Source: Paenibacillus zeisoli (GTDB lineage Bacteria > Bacillota > Bacilli > Paenibacillales > Paenibacillaceae). From it: 64,000 bases of DNA. The number at the start of each line of letters is the position of its first letter. The first letter of the stretch is position 1. Made by a program: the position numbers and the translations under genes. The DNA is taken from positions 1-64,000 of the forward strand of contig NZ_RZNX01000013.1 in NCBI RefSeq assembly GCF_003994465.1, read 5' to 3'. Below, piece after piece: positions 17,499 through 26,520 of the stretch. The notes under the pieces were generated by a model that was not told where the DNA came from, did no database searches, and saw only the letters and a program-made list of their open reading frames with translations.

Positions 17499-18071
17499 CT
17501 AGTCCTCAAATGTGACCTTTCCGTCATTTAGAGACATAATTCGCACCAGTGATTCGAGACGGATTCCCTGCTCACGAATCGCCCTGCCCCCAGCTTGAAA
17601 GCTCTTCTCTACGACAATGCCGACGCCAACCAGCTCAGCACCAGAACGCTGAATAATCTTAACTACACCACGTGCGGCATCACCATTGGCAATAATATCA
17701 TCAATGAACAGGATACGGTCGTTCTCGGAGATGTACTGTCTTGAGATGAGAATATCCGTTACAATCCCTTTCGTAAATGAAGGAACCCGTTCGCACAGCG
17801 CATCCGGATCGGCCAGAAGCGTCTTCTTCCGGCGGGCGAATACGAGTGGCACTCCAAGCTCATAAGCAGTAGCAAAGGCCGCAGGAATCCCGGATGATTC
17901 TACAGTAACTACACGGGTAACTCCCTCTTCACGAAATCTTGCTGCAAATTCCTTGCCCATTTGCATCGTTAGCTCTGGATCTACTTGGTGATTAAGAAGG
18001 CCGTCGAGCTTAAGTACCTGGTCTGAGATAACAATCCCTTCTTCCAGGATTCTTTGTTTTAATGCTTCCAT
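17499..18071 (-). CDS. xpt: Xanthine phosphoribosyltransferase
   Basis: Salvages xanthine to XMP with PRPP. 190 residues, the expected length, with VVTVESSGIPAAFATA, the FARRKK segment and the PRPP loop ILFIDDIIANGDAARG. GGAGG lies before the ATG. In B. subtilis xpt stands before pbuX behind a guanine riboswitch. Here only 25 bases separate it from the dedA stop, so no such riboswitch fits and no pbuX follows. Expression probably depends on the dedA promoter. Confidence 0.93.
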   Translation of the reverse strand: MEALKQRILEEGIVISDQVLKLDGLLNHQVDPELTMQMGKEFAARFREEGVTRVVTVESSGIPAAFATAYELGVPLVFARRKKTLLADPDALCERVPSFTKGIVTDILISRQYISENDRILFIDDIIANGDAARGVVKIIQRSGAELVGVGIVVEKSFQAGGRAIREQGIRLESLVRIMSLNDGKVTFED

Positions 18072-18096
18072 GGTTTTCTCCTCCTAAGGATATCAT

Positions 18097-18756
18097 CTAA
18101 TCTGCATTCTCTGATTGGCTGGACTTGTTAGCTTGTCCGCGCTCGGTCTTGCTTAATCTGCTTGCCTTCAAATTCCGTATGAACAAGTAAATAATTACTC
18201 CGATCAATGAAAGTACGATAACCAGAAGGGCCATACGCCACATGTGATGATGAACAAAGTAAGCCATTTTTCTCCAGTGGTGGCCTACCGTAGCTCCAAG
18301 AGCCATAAAAGTTGTACACCATATAGCCGCACCAATACTTGCGTAGATCAGATACAAATAGAGCGGAAGGCGGTATACTCCCGACAAATATGAGGTTAGT
18401 TGACGCAGACCCGGGACGAAATAACCAAACAGCACACTCCAGTTACCATAACGCGCGAACCATTTCTCCGTTGTGGCCAGTCTGCTCGGAGTAATGAATA
18501 TCCATTTTCCGAATTTGTGAAGCAGAGGTGTTCCCACCACTCTTCCCAGCGTGTAGCTCAGAATCATCCCCGTCATGCTTCCTAGAAAGGTCATGAGCAG
18601 TGCAATCCAGAACACAAAGTGCCCCTCTGCCGTCAGACCTCCGAATGTCACAACCAGTGTTTCATCGGGTACAGGAATGCCCATAAAGCCCAACGCCAGT
18701 AGTCCGAACATAGCCAAATAACCATATTGGGCGATATAAGACATAATTACACTCAA
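18097..18756 (-). CDS. DedA-family membrane protein
   Basis: About 219 residues with roughly five to six hydrophobic segments. DedA (SNARE-associated/VTT) signatures: the first re-entrant loop (FMGIPVPDETLVVTFGGLTAEG), GSMTGMILSYTLGRVVG, and the second loop with the conserved GYFVPGLRQLTSYLSG. The family scrambles or flips lipids such as undecaprenyl phosphate or phosphatidylethanolamine. The start is probably the TTG at 18756, with AAAGGTG 9 bases upstream; the ATG at 18744 is too far from any Shine-Dalgarno. The frame stays open to 18978, but that stretch lacks family likeness. Divergent from ykvI and followed closely by xpt. Confidence 0.87.
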   Translation of the reverse strand: MSVIMSYIAQYGYLAMFGLLALGFMGIPVPDETLVVTFGGLTAEGHFVFWIALLMTFLGSMTGMILSYTLGRVVGTPLLHKFGKWIFITPSRLATTEKWFARYGNWSVLFGYFVPGLRQLTSYLSGVYRLPLYLYLIYASIGAAIWCTTFMALGATVGHHWRKMAYFVHHHMWRMALLVIVLSLIGVIIYLFIRNLKASRLSKTERGQANKSSQSENAD

Positions 18757-18940
18757 GATATATCTCACCTTTCTAAAGATACAGCGCAGGGCTCTGCTCA
18801 AGAATGGACATGTTGCAGTCATGTCCCGTTCCCGTTCCACATACCTTGTACTATATATAGCACAGATTCGAAACGTTCGGAAGCCATGTACTTCCATAGT
18901 TACCCACAGGCAGCACACCGAAACGGTAAGGAGGAAAAAG

Positions 18941-19981
18941 ATGAAAAATGCCGTTAAAGTCTTACAAATCGGCTTCACCTATATCGGCACCATCGTTGGG
19001 GCCGGTTTTGCCACAGGTCAGGAGATTATCAAATTCTTCACGCAATACGGCAAATGGGGCGCACTCACCATTTTGCTGGCAACTGTCCTGTTTATTTGGC
19101 TCGGTACCAAGATGATGCTTCTTGCTCATGATATAGGTGCCTCCTCTTATGAGGATTTGAACCGCCGTCTGTTCGGTCCGAAGGCCGGAGGAATAATCAG
19201 TATCTTTACTTTAGTTGTCCTCATGGGTGTGAACAGTGTTATGCTCGCCGGCGCAGGCTCTGTCTTCATGGAGCATCTCGGGCTTCATTATCAGACCGGA
19301 CTATGGATTACGTTGATCGGGACTTACCTGCTGCTTCATCGCGGTATACAAGCTATTCTCCAGCTGAACTCTATTGTTGTTCCTCTCATGCTCATCCTGT
19401 CGGTCATTATTATTAGCAACACGGCAGGTATGCCTGATGCTTCCCGCTTCCTGACTTATACGACCGATGCAAGCTTGGGCGCAGCATGGGCTTCCCCGCT
19501 AATGTATACGGCCTTTAATCTGGGAATGGCCCAGGCGGTACTCGTTCCTGTCGGGAGTCACACCCGGAACCGAAAAGTAATTATCTGGGGAGGCATCGTG
19601 GGCGGGGTTGGCGTTGGCTTTCTGCTTCTGGCAGGACACTTTGCTCTATCTGCCCACATGCCGGGGATTACACAATTTGAGATTCCCATGGGTCATATCG
19701 CCAACGATTTAGGAACAGTTGTAAGAATTGTATATGTGATTCTAATCTTCCTTGAAATCTTCAGTACTTTCGTTGCCGATGTCTATGGAGTAGCTTTACA
19801 GCTCAAACAGCATCTCCGGATCGGACCCAAGCTGCTGTCACTGATTCTGCTGTTCGTATGTTACCTTACCAGTCAATTCGGATTCAGTTCTCTGCTCTCC
19901 GTACTGTATCCGCTATTCGGTCTATTTAGTCTGATCTGGATCATTATGCTGGTGCTGCACCCAAGTAAAAGAGAAGCCTAA
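18941..19981 (+). CDS. YkvI-family membrane transporter
   Basis: 346 residues with about ten hydrophobic helices. It starts GFTYIGTIVGAGFATGQEIIKFFTQYG, the conserved unwound helix 1 of the APC-fold carriers (COG3949, YkvI). Helix 6 to 8 positions show AGHFALSAHMPGI and IVYVILIFLEIFSTFVADVYG. The transported substrate is not known for this family; an amino acid or similar solute is likely from the fold. AAGGAGG lies 7 bases before the ATG at 18941. The frame is open further upstream but that sequence is part of the divergent promoter region. Confidence 0.85.
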   Translation: MKNAVKVLQIGFTYIGTIVGAGFATGQEIIKFFTQYGKWGALTILLATVLFIWLGTKMMLLAHDIGASSYEDLNRRLFGPKAGGIISIFTLVVLMGVNSVMLAGAGSVFMEHLGLHYQTGLWITLIGTYLLLHRGIQAILQLNSIVVPLMLILSVIIISNTAGMPDASRFLTYTTDASLGAAWASPLMYTAFNLGMAQAVLVPVGSHTRNRKVIIWGGIVGGVGVGFLLLAGHFALSAHMPGITQFEIPMGHIANDLGTVVRIVYVILIFLEIFSTFVADVYGVALQLKQHLRIGPKLLSLILLFVCYLTSQFGFSSLLSVLYPLFGLFSLIWIIMLVLHPSKREA

Positions 19982-20002
19982 AAACACGGAGTCGTCTGTC
20001 AC

Positions 20003-21127
20003 TTAGGATTGATATTGCAAATATACTTTCTTCAGCTCATGAACAGCCCGGGCGATGGAATACTCACGCTTCGCTTTCTCCCAACCTGTGCGTGCCAAGC
20101 CATATCGGTATGAAGGGTCCAGGATGACGGTTTCCAGAGCTGAAGCCAGCGCATTCGAATCTTCAGACGGAACAAGCAGTCCTCCAACCCCATGCTCAAT
20201 CTGTTCTGCGATTCCTCCAACCTCCGTACCCACCAGTGTGAGACAGCATAAGGCTGCCTCTGCAAATACGGATCCGAATGCCTCGGCGCGAGACGGAAGA
20301 ACAAATATATCAAAGAAAGGCATGAATTCTTCCGGATGAAGTGTGTACCCGTAAAAGATCGTCTCTTCGTAGATTCCAAGCTCCTGTGCCATTTGTTCAA
20401 GCTCCGGACGAATAGGTCCATCCCCAATAATATGCAGGACATAAGGGTGTCCCTTTCGTTTGAGCTTTGCACAGGCCTCTAGCAGAATATCGAGGCCTTT
20501 GGCCGGGACAAGCCGGCAGACCGTTACAAGCTGAGCTACCTCGTTATCATGCGGAATCGGCTTGAACCTCTTCTCATCGAATCCGTTCGAAATAACGCCG
20601 ATATCTTCCGGACGCTCCACGTGCGGAGATAAATAATCAAGAAAGGATCTTGAGACGGTTAGCATTTGGTCCGTCTGGTGCTCAAGTTCTCTATATAGGG
20701 AGGTCAGAAACCTCTGTTCCGGCCCCCCTTTCTGAATGGTTCCGTTAAGAAGAAGCTCCCGCTCATAACTGGAGTGAATCGTCTGAATGACTGGCGTATC
20801 CGGAAATATCTCCTTCATGGCCAGACCCGCGATCGGATGATGAGCGTGGATCAAATCATAGGGACGCTGTATTCTCAGCTTAGTCCACCACAGGTAATCC
20901 CGGTACGTCTGTATATACTTTTGAACAACGGGACTGTCTCCATACTCCGTCCAATCGAATGTATGAAACTTCACTTGATCCGTACCCTTGCTGCGAATTC
21001 GCTTGGGTATCGAGAATATATCCATTTCCCAGTGGGGCGGATTAAATCTTTCCTGCAAATAAGGAATCATGGATGATACGCCGCCAGGCTGTTCAGGCGG
21101 GAAGAATAATGCCTGCAATAATTTCAT
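20003..21127 (-). CDS. Glycosyltransferase family 4
   Basis: 374 residues with a GT-B fold. The N-terminal domain has FFPPEQPGGVSSMIPYL and HAHHPIAGLAM; the C-terminal domain has VCRLVPAKGLDILLEAC, IIGDGPIRPELEQ and the EAFGSVFAEAA Ex7E-type motif that binds the nucleotide sugar. No signal or membrane helix is present, so it acts at the cytoplasmic face. Donor and acceptor cannot be predicted. No polysaccharide cluster surrounds it; it stands alone, convergent with ykvI. AAAGGGG precedes the ATG. Confidence 0.9.
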   Translation of the reverse strand: MKLLQALFFPPEQPGGVSSMIPYLQERFNPPHWEMDIFSIPKRIRSKGTDQVKFHTFDWTEYGDSPVVQKYIQTYRDYLWWTKLRIQRPYDLIHAHHPIAGLAMKEIFPDTPVIQTIHSSYERELLLNGTIQKGGPEQRFLTSLYRELEHQTDQMLTVSRSFLDYLSPHVERPEDIGVISNGFDEKRFKPIPHDNEVAQLVTVCRLVPAKGLDILLEACAKLKRKGHPYVLHIIGDGPIRPELEQMAQELGIYEETIFYGYTLHPEEFMPFFDIFVLPSRAEAFGSVFAEAALCCLTLVGTEVGGIAEQIEHGVGGLLVPSEDSNALASALETVILDPSYRYGLARTGWEKAKREYSIARAVHELKKVYLQYQS

Positions 21128-21299
21128 AGGGTTGCCCCTTTCTCTGTTCTATAACGCCTGTCAGCGTCGTCTGTTTCTCCATTATGCCATAGGTAAGAAG
21201 GAACATCCATTTCCCTTTTGTGAATCAAAATCCTTTATGATAAACTGCTAATACTTTGTAGTTTCATAGAAGGAACGGATAACGGAAGGAGCAAAATCC

Positions 21300-22733
21300 A
21301 TGATGGAGCAACAGGCGCTGCCCGCAGACTATGTTAAGAACATGACTAACCTGCTTGGGGCCGAGGAAGGCGAGCAGTTTCTAAAGAGCTATGGTAAGCC
21401 AAGAGCATACGGGCTCAGATTAAATACTCTTAAGATGACTCCTTCGTCTCCGGTAATGGAGGTTATGAAGAATCAGTTTCATTTAAGGGAAGTTCCTTGG
21501 TGTCAGAATGGATTCTATTATGAGGAAAGTTCACGTCCTGGTAAGCACCCTTACCACGCAGCCGGACTTTATTATATTCAGGAGCCATCGGCAATGTCAG
21601 CGGTCGAGCTTCTCGCTCCTGAACCAGGGGAGACTATTCTGGATCTTGCAGGGGCACCTGGTGGCAAGACAACCCAAATCGCCGCTAGAATGAAGGGCGA
21701 GGGCCTGCTTATTGCCAACGAAATTCACCCCCAGCGTGCCAAGATTCTGGCCGAGAACGTTGAACGCTGGGGAATTCGCAACACGGTGGTTACCCAGTCC
21801 GCCCCCGAAGGGCTCTCTTCTAGATTCCCGCTAACCTTTGACCGGATTATGCTTGATGCCCCCTGTTCGGGGGAAGGCATGTTCCGCAAAGATCCCGAGG
21901 CGGTAAAAGAATGGTCCGAGCGTTCGGTAGAGGCTTGCGCGGCAAGGCAGTGGGACATCATTCATGATGCCATCAAGATGCTTAAACCTGGCGGCCGACT
22001 GGCCTACTCTACCTGTACTTTCAACCGCCAAGAGAACGAGGAGACCATCGCCCGCCTGCTTGAGACCTATCCCTTCATGGAGCTGATCACCGAAAAGCGT
22101 ATATGGCCTCACAAGCAGGAGGGCGAAGGCCACTATGTGGCACTCTTGCAGAGGGGCGGTACTGCGGAGGAAAAGCTCGGCATAATCGGGGCTGATGTGA
22201 AGCCTATAAGAGGCAGGCTTCAGGCTGAAAGCGGAGCCAAAGGCGGGCGAAAAGCAAAGGCCGGCAAAGCCGCTGGTTCTTCGAAAGAAACACTGGCAGC
22301 CTGGCAAGCCTTCCAGACCTGGGCAGATGAGGACCTACCGGGTTACATCCCGGCGGATGGTAGCCCCGAGCTATTCGGTGAAGCTCTCTACTGGCTGCCG
22401 CGAAGCAGCGGACTGTCTCTGCAGATGAGCCAGCTGAGTGGACTTAAGGTGCCCCGGGCCGGTCTGCACCTCGGCGAGCTGAGGAAAGGAAGATTCCAGC
22501 CCAGCCATGCGCTGGCTATGGCTTCCTCCGCCAAGGAGGCAGCCCGGACTTGGGATCTGGAGCCCACGTCGCCTGAGGCAGCCGCCTATTTGCGCGGGGA
22601 GACCCTCCCTGTTCCGGACTCCCTGAAGGGATGGACTCTGGTTACCGTATCCGGATACCCGCTCGGGTTCGGCAAAGCCAGCGGGGGACAGCTGAAGAAC
22701 CATCTGCCCAAAGGGCTGAGAATTCAACTTTAA
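21300..22733 (+). CDS. RsmF-type rRNA (cytosine-C5) methyltransferase, copy 1
   Basis: 477 residues of the NOL1/NOP2/Sun class, using SAM to methylate a cytosine in rRNA. SAM motif ILDLAGAPGGKTTQIAA (the usual CAAP is GAPG here), LDAPCSGEGMFRKD (catalytic loop PCS) and YSTCTFNRQENE (nucleophile TCT motif). The last 150 residues are the RsmF C-terminal RNA-binding region (GLHLGELRKGRFQPSHALAM). A second, diverged copy lies at 24449-25984 on the other strand. GGAAGGAG lies before the ATG at 21300; a second ATG follows directly. Confidence 0.9.
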   Translation: MMEQQALPADYVKNMTNLLGAEEGEQFLKSYGKPRAYGLRLNTLKMTPSSPVMEVMKNQFHLREVPWCQNGFYYEESSRPGKHPYHAAGLYYIQEPSAMSAVELLAPEPGETILDLAGAPGGKTTQIAARMKGEGLLIANEIHPQRAKILAENVERWGIRNTVVTQSAPEGLSSRFPLTFDRIMLDAPCSGEGMFRKDPEAVKEWSERSVEACAARQWDIIHDAIKMLKPGGRLAYSTCTFNRQENEETIARLLETYPFMELITEKRIWPHKQEGEGHYVALLQRGGTAEEKLGIIGADVKPIRGRLQAESGAKGGRKAKAGKAAGSSKETLAAWQAFQTWADEDLPGYIPADGSPELFGEALYWLPRSSGLSLQMSQLSGLKVPRAGLHLGELRKGRFQPSHALAMASSAKEAARTWDLEPTSPEAAAYLRGETLPVPDSLKGWTLVTVSGYPLGFGKASGGQLKNHLPKGLRIQL

Positions 22734-22803
22734 CCGAGGCACTACGTCCGAATCCAATCCATAAGGGCCTGGCTAACCATCACGATGGGCCGTTTTAATT
22801 AAA

Positions 22804-22839
22804 AAAGTCTGCTGAGATCAGAAATCCTCAGCAGACTTT
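22804..22839 (-). terminator. Terminator of the HAD gene
   Basis: AAAGTCTGCTGAG pairs perfectly with CTCAGCAGACTTT around a 10-base loop. The minus strand then continues in a T run. It may also stop transcription from the plus-strand methyltransferase gene. Confidence 0.88.
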
Positions 22840-22845
22840 ACTATT

Positions 22846-23643
22846 TTACAGACAGTATTTCTCCAAAGCCAATCGTACGCCTTCCTCATTGTTCGAAGCG
22901 GTCACATCCTGTGCAGCCGCCTTCACCTCAAGCGGTGAGTTATCCATCGCGATCCCCAGCCCTGCGAACGTAAGCATCGTAATATCGTTATAGAAGTTGC
23001 CGATCGCCATCACCTGTTCAGCAGGAATCCCGCGCTGCTCGGCAAGCTTCTTAAGGGCATTGCCTTTCGATGCCTCGGGATGCATCAGGTCTATGAAATA
23101 ATCGCCGCTGCGCAGCATATTGAGTTCATGAGTCCAAAGATTCCAATCTGCTTCGACCTTGTTCATCGCATCGGTTAGCCCGGATGCCGTCATTTTAACA
23201 ATGGGTTCCGTAAAATCAACCCATGCAGGTAAATTAAGCGGTTCAATCAAAAACTTGTGATACATATCCAGGACCTCAGGTCCAATCTCATCCAGCTTGT
23301 CGACATAAATGCCGTAGGTAGTATTCACATCAAAATGAACGCCATTCTTGCGGCAGTAATCAATATAAGGTTCAAGCGCAGAAGGTTCGACTGCAAATTC
23401 ATGCACAATCTCCCGGGTATTTACGTCCACGGTCGCCGCCCCGTTATGTGTGATCACATAACCGCCAAGGCCCATCGATTCCATAAAAGGAATACAGCTA
23501 AGGGGAGCTCTTCCTGTGCACAGCACAATTTCTGTTCCCTGCGCCGCTACTCTCTTGATGGTCTCAGCCGTGGCTGGCGTAAGCACATGATTATCGTCCA
23601 GTAGCGTTCCATCCACATCTAATGCAATCAGCTTGTATTTCAA
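22846..23643 (-). CDS. Cof-type HAD-IIB phosphatase
   Basis: 265 residues. HAD motif I LIALDVDGTLLDD, motif II CTGRAP, then the IIB cap domain, motif III Lys in the RGIPAEQ region, and motif IV AIGNFYNDITML. Members dephosphorylate sugar phosphates, FMN or pyridoxal phosphate; the substrate cannot be told. The start is TTG at 23643 with GGAG 4 bases upstream. The gene is 60 bases downstream of the pseudouridine synthase on the same strand and may share its transcript. Confidence 0.9.
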   Translation of the reverse strand: MKYKLIALDVDGTLLDDNHVLTPATAETIKRVAAQGTEIVLCTGRAPLSCIPFMESMGLGGYVITHNGAATVDVNTREIVHEFAVEPSALEPYIDYCRKNGVHFDVNTTYGIYVDKLDEIGPEVLDMYHKFLIEPLNLPAWVDFTEPIVKMTASGLTDAMNKVEADWNLWTHELNMLRSGDYFIDLMHPEASKGNALKKLAEQRGIPAEQVMAIGNFYNDITMLTFAGLGIAMDNSPLEVKAAAQDVTASNNEEGVRLALEKYCL

Positions 23644-23703
23644 TGATCTCCACCCTCTCTATGTATAATTAATTATATAACATATTTCTGCTGACCGCCT
23701 AAT

Positions 23704-24444
23704 TCAGCGAAGCAGGGCTAGTTCATCTTCCGTCAGTTCACGGAAAGCCCCCTTGGGCAAAGCCTCATCCAGAACAAGACGGCCCATCGATATTCTCTTT
23801 AAATAAATCACTTTAGAACCTACAGCTTCAAACATTCTCTTCACCTGGTGGAACTTGCCCTCCGAGATCGTCAGCAAAATCCGGCTGACCGGCCCCTCCT
23901 CATCGTGATCTTGCCCGGTAACAACCAGCTTGGCCGGGAGTGTCATATAGCCGTCGTCCAGTTCAACTCCCTGTTCAAATCGCAGCACTTCCTCCTGCCC
24001 AATCAGGCCGCGTACGTCAGCATAATAGGTTTTGGGGACGTGCTTGCGCGGGGACAGCAAATCATGGGCGAGCTGCCCATCATTGGTGAGCAGCAGCAGC
24101 CCTTCCGTATCCTTATCAAGCCGGCCTACCGGAAATGGAGAGAATACCTTATATTTAGCCGGAAGCAGATCAATCACGGTTCTGTCTCTGTTATCCTCAG
24201 TTGCGGAGATTACTCCGGCAGGCTTATGCAGCATGATATAGATGAACTCCCGGTACAGCACAGGCTCCCCATCCACTTCGATCCGATCATGATAGGGGTC
24301 CGCTTGGGCTCCACTATCTTTCAATATCTGTCCGTTAAGCGAGACTCTGCCCTGTTTGACCATCTTTTTGAGATCGGCTCTGGAGCCCATCCCCAGATGT
24401 CCCAGAATCTTGTCTACCCGCTGCGTCTTTTTTCCTTTATCCAT
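23704..24444 (-). CDS. Pseudouridine synthase, RsuA/RluB/E/F family
   Basis: 246 residues. An N-terminal S4 RNA-binding domain (QRVDKILGHLGMGSRADLKKMVKQGRVSLNG) is followed by the synthase domain with GRLDKDTEGLLLLTNDG, which holds the catalytic Asp, and KFHQVKRMF. It isomerises a uridine in rRNA; the 16S U516 type (RsuA) is the most likely class. I start it at the ATG 24444, with GGAGGTGG lying inside the last codons of the upstream methyltransferase gene. Only 4 bases separate the two, so they are cotranslated. Confidence 0.9.
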   Translation of the reverse strand: MDKGKKTQRVDKILGHLGMGSRADLKKMVKQGRVSLNGQILKDSGAQADPYHDRIEVDGEPVLYREFIYIMLHKPAGVISATEDNRDRTVIDLLPAKYKVFSPFPVGRLDKDTEGLLLLTNDGQLAHDLLSPRKHVPKTYYADVRGLIGQEEVLRFEQGVELDDGYMTLPAKLVVTGQDHDEEGPVSRILLTISEGKFHQVKRMFEAVGSKVIYLKRISMGRLVLDEALPKGAFRELTEDELALLR

Positions 24445-24448
24445 GGAT

Positions 24449-25984
24449 CTAAGTCCACCTCCAGCCTGCAGGATATTCGTTCTTAAGCATTCCATCCAGC
24501 CACTTGCCCCATCCCGCAGAATATCCGTCTATACAGACGAGCACATAACCCTTGGGTTCAGCGCCTTCGATGCGCTGTATTCGATCGGCGGAGATAGCCA
24601 GCGTCTCTCCCTTCAAATAACGGACCGCTTCTCCGTCTTCGGAGGATAAAGATAGCGTGCGCAGGGCTTCTTCGGGGCGCAGCGCAGCAGCCAGGGGGTG
24701 GCCCGGTGTGAATCTTCCATTCTTCACCGTGCCCACATACCACCCCGGTCTTACCGTCTTGAGCCCATTCAGCCGGTCCTTGGTAAGCGGGGACAAATAT
24801 ACATTGCCCCCGAACATAATTGGCTCGCCCTCGCTCTTAAGCTTCAAGTTGGACGCTGCGAAGCTGTTCCAGCTGCCCAGCAGCTCCTGCTCAGTAGGCT
24901 CCGATCTCTCCGGCGGTCCGTTCTTCTTACGGCGTGACAGCTTGTCCCCCGCGGGGCGCCGATGCTGGCTAATATTCATTTTCTCCGATGCGGGTATATG
25001 AGCATCCATCACTTCCATCTCCGCTGCATCACCATTATGGCGGAGCACAGCCACAAAATGACCTTCTCCTTCGATGAGGTGAGGCCACAGTCTGCCGCAA
25101 TTCGAAGTCTCGCATGCCGCTTCTGCCGTATATTCTTGATCTTTCTCGGATACGCCAGCTTGCTTCAGCCATTCGGGACGGCCCTTCGAGATCCCCCATT
25201 CCTCGGGAATGGGCACGATGCTAAATTCGGGATGTCTGCTGATAAAGGCAGCAATCATGCCCTCATTCTCTTCGGGCGCAAATGTACAGGTAGAGTACAC
25301 AATGGTTCCGCCTGGAGCCAGCAGCTCCGCCGCACTTTTCAATATATCCTTCTGCATGGCTTCGCATTTCTCAACCGAATGCTTCTCCCATTGACGGGCC
25401 ATATCTGCATCCTTACGGAACATGCCTTCGCCAGAACACGGAGCATCGATCAATATCCGGTTAAAGAAGTGTGAGAATGCCTTAGCGATCCGATCCGGTG
25501 TCTCATTCAGCACCACGGCATTCCTTACTCCGTAAAGTTCTATATTCTTGGCCAATGCTTTTGTTCGTTCCGCGCTGATATCATTGGTTACCAAGATTCC
25601 AGTACCTTGAAGCTTCCCAGCAATTTGAGTAGATTTGCCACCTGGTGCTGCACACAGATCAAGCACCCGGTCACCCGGCTGAATTCCCAATGCCTCGACG
25701 GGGGCCATGGCGCTTGGTTCCTGAATGTAGTAGAGTCCAGCGTGATAATATGGATGCTTCCCTGGCTTCAGCCCTTCCTCCGTATAATAGCCGGTGCTGC
25801 ACCAAGGAATAGGCCTTACCGGAAAAGGAACCATTTGTTCGAACTCTGCTTGATTAATCTTCAGTAGATTCGCCCGTACACCGGCAAAATGCGGCGCATC
25901 ATAGGAATCAAGAAATGCCGGATATTCATCTCCAAGTAACTTCTCCATCCGTTCCAAGAACGCAGAAGGCAGTTGAACAGCCAT
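24449..25984 (-). CDS. RsmF-type rRNA (cytosine-C5) methyltransferase, copy 2
   Basis: 511 residues with the same layout as copy 1: VLDLCAAPGGKSTQIAG (canonical CAAP), IDAPCSGEGMFRKDADM, YSTCTFAPEENE and a C-terminal domain with VRPGWYVGTVKNGRFTPGHPLA. A central insert of about 40 charged residues (HRRPAGDKLSRRKKNGPPERSEP) is not in copy 1. Start at ATG 25984 with AGAGGGTG upstream; the frame is open 8 codons further. It is followed by the pseudouridine synthase, forming an rRNA modification pair. Confidence 0.9.
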   Translation of the reverse strand: MAVQLPSAFLERMEKLLGDEYPAFLDSYDAPHFAGVRANLLKINQAEFEQMVPFPVRPIPWCSTGYYTEEGLKPGKHPYYHAGLYYIQEPSAMAPVEALGIQPGDRVLDLCAAPGGKSTQIAGKLQGTGILVTNDISAERTKALAKNIELYGVRNAVVLNETPDRIAKAFSHFFNRILIDAPCSGEGMFRKDADMARQWEKHSVEKCEAMQKDILKSAAELLAPGGTIVYSTCTFAPEENEGMIAAFISRHPEFSIVPIPEEWGISKGRPEWLKQAGVSEKDQEYTAEAACETSNCGRLWPHLIEGEGHFVAVLRHNGDAAEMEVMDAHIPASEKMNISQHRRPAGDKLSRRKKNGPPERSEPTEQELLGSWNSFAASNLKLKSEGEPIMFGGNVYLSPLTKDRLNGLKTVRPGWYVGTVKNGRFTPGHPLAAALRPEEALRTLSLSSEDGEAVRYLKGETLAISADRIQRIEGAEPKGYVLVCIDGYSAGWGKWLDGMLKNEYPAGWRWT

Positions 25985-26010
25985 ACAGACACCCTCTCTA
26001 ACTCGCAAGC

Positions 26011-26040
26011 GGCCCGCTGCCAGATTACAAGCAGCGGGCC
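26011..26040. terminator. Strong hairpin between two minus-strand genes
   Basis: GGCCCGCTGC pairs perfectly with GCAGCGGGCC around a 10-base loop. No T run follows on the minus strand, so it is either a weak terminator or a processing or stability element. Confidence 0.5.
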
Positions 26041-26046
26041 GTGTGA

Positions 26047-26520
26047 TTATTTGTCGTTAAATTTCTGATCCCGCAGCGCATGCTTCTCTCCTCGCTTAGG
26101 ATGAATTTGAATCGGTATATTCGGCATAAGTTCCGAAGATGCGAGATTCACAGCACGCTCAAGTTTAGAATCTATAATTTGAATAGTGATATCGTAATAA
26201 GGAGTCGGCTCGCCTGAATGAGGATCCAGCTTGCCGACCATCTGCTTGACATCTTCTTTCACTTTGCCCAAATCAATTCCCAGGCTATCATCCGGATAAC
26301 TCCGAAGCTTATCCGCCGCAGACTGAAGCATCTTATAGCTGCCTTTAATATTTCCTCTACGGAAATGAAATAACCCTACCGCTACCTGCAGCAGCCCTTT
26401 ATACAGAGGTTCACGATTTCTGGCAAGCCACAATTCTTCGAGAACCTCATGGCATTCAAAAAAATCACGATCGCGGTTAAAATAAATCAGATACGCTACA
26501 TAAAGCGGATCATACTTCAT
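26047..26520 (-). CDS. DUF309 family protein
   Basis: 157 residues, helical. The family signature is clear: FNRDRDFFECHEVLEELWL...PLYKGLLQVAVGLFHFRRGNIKGSYKMLQSA. The conserved ECHEVLE resembles a metal- or ligand-binding helix, but no activity is known. Its ATG lies inside the last codons of the alarmone synthetase gene, an 11-base overlap, with GGAG upstream, so translation is coupled. Confidence 0.87.
   Translation of the reverse strand: MKYDPLYVAYLIYFNRDRDFFECHEVLEELWLARNREPLYKGLLQVAVGLFHFRRGNIKGSYKMLQSAADKLRSYPDDSLGIDLGKVKEDVKQMVGKLDPHSGEPTPYYDITIQIIDSKLERAVNLASSELMPNIPIQIHPKRGEKHALRDQKFNDK

Noticed and set aside
23848-24486. Long (212-codon) frame opposite the pseudouridine synthase gene
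   Set aside because: The minus-strand gene has complete S4 and synthase motifs, and the plus-strand product has no domain pattern.
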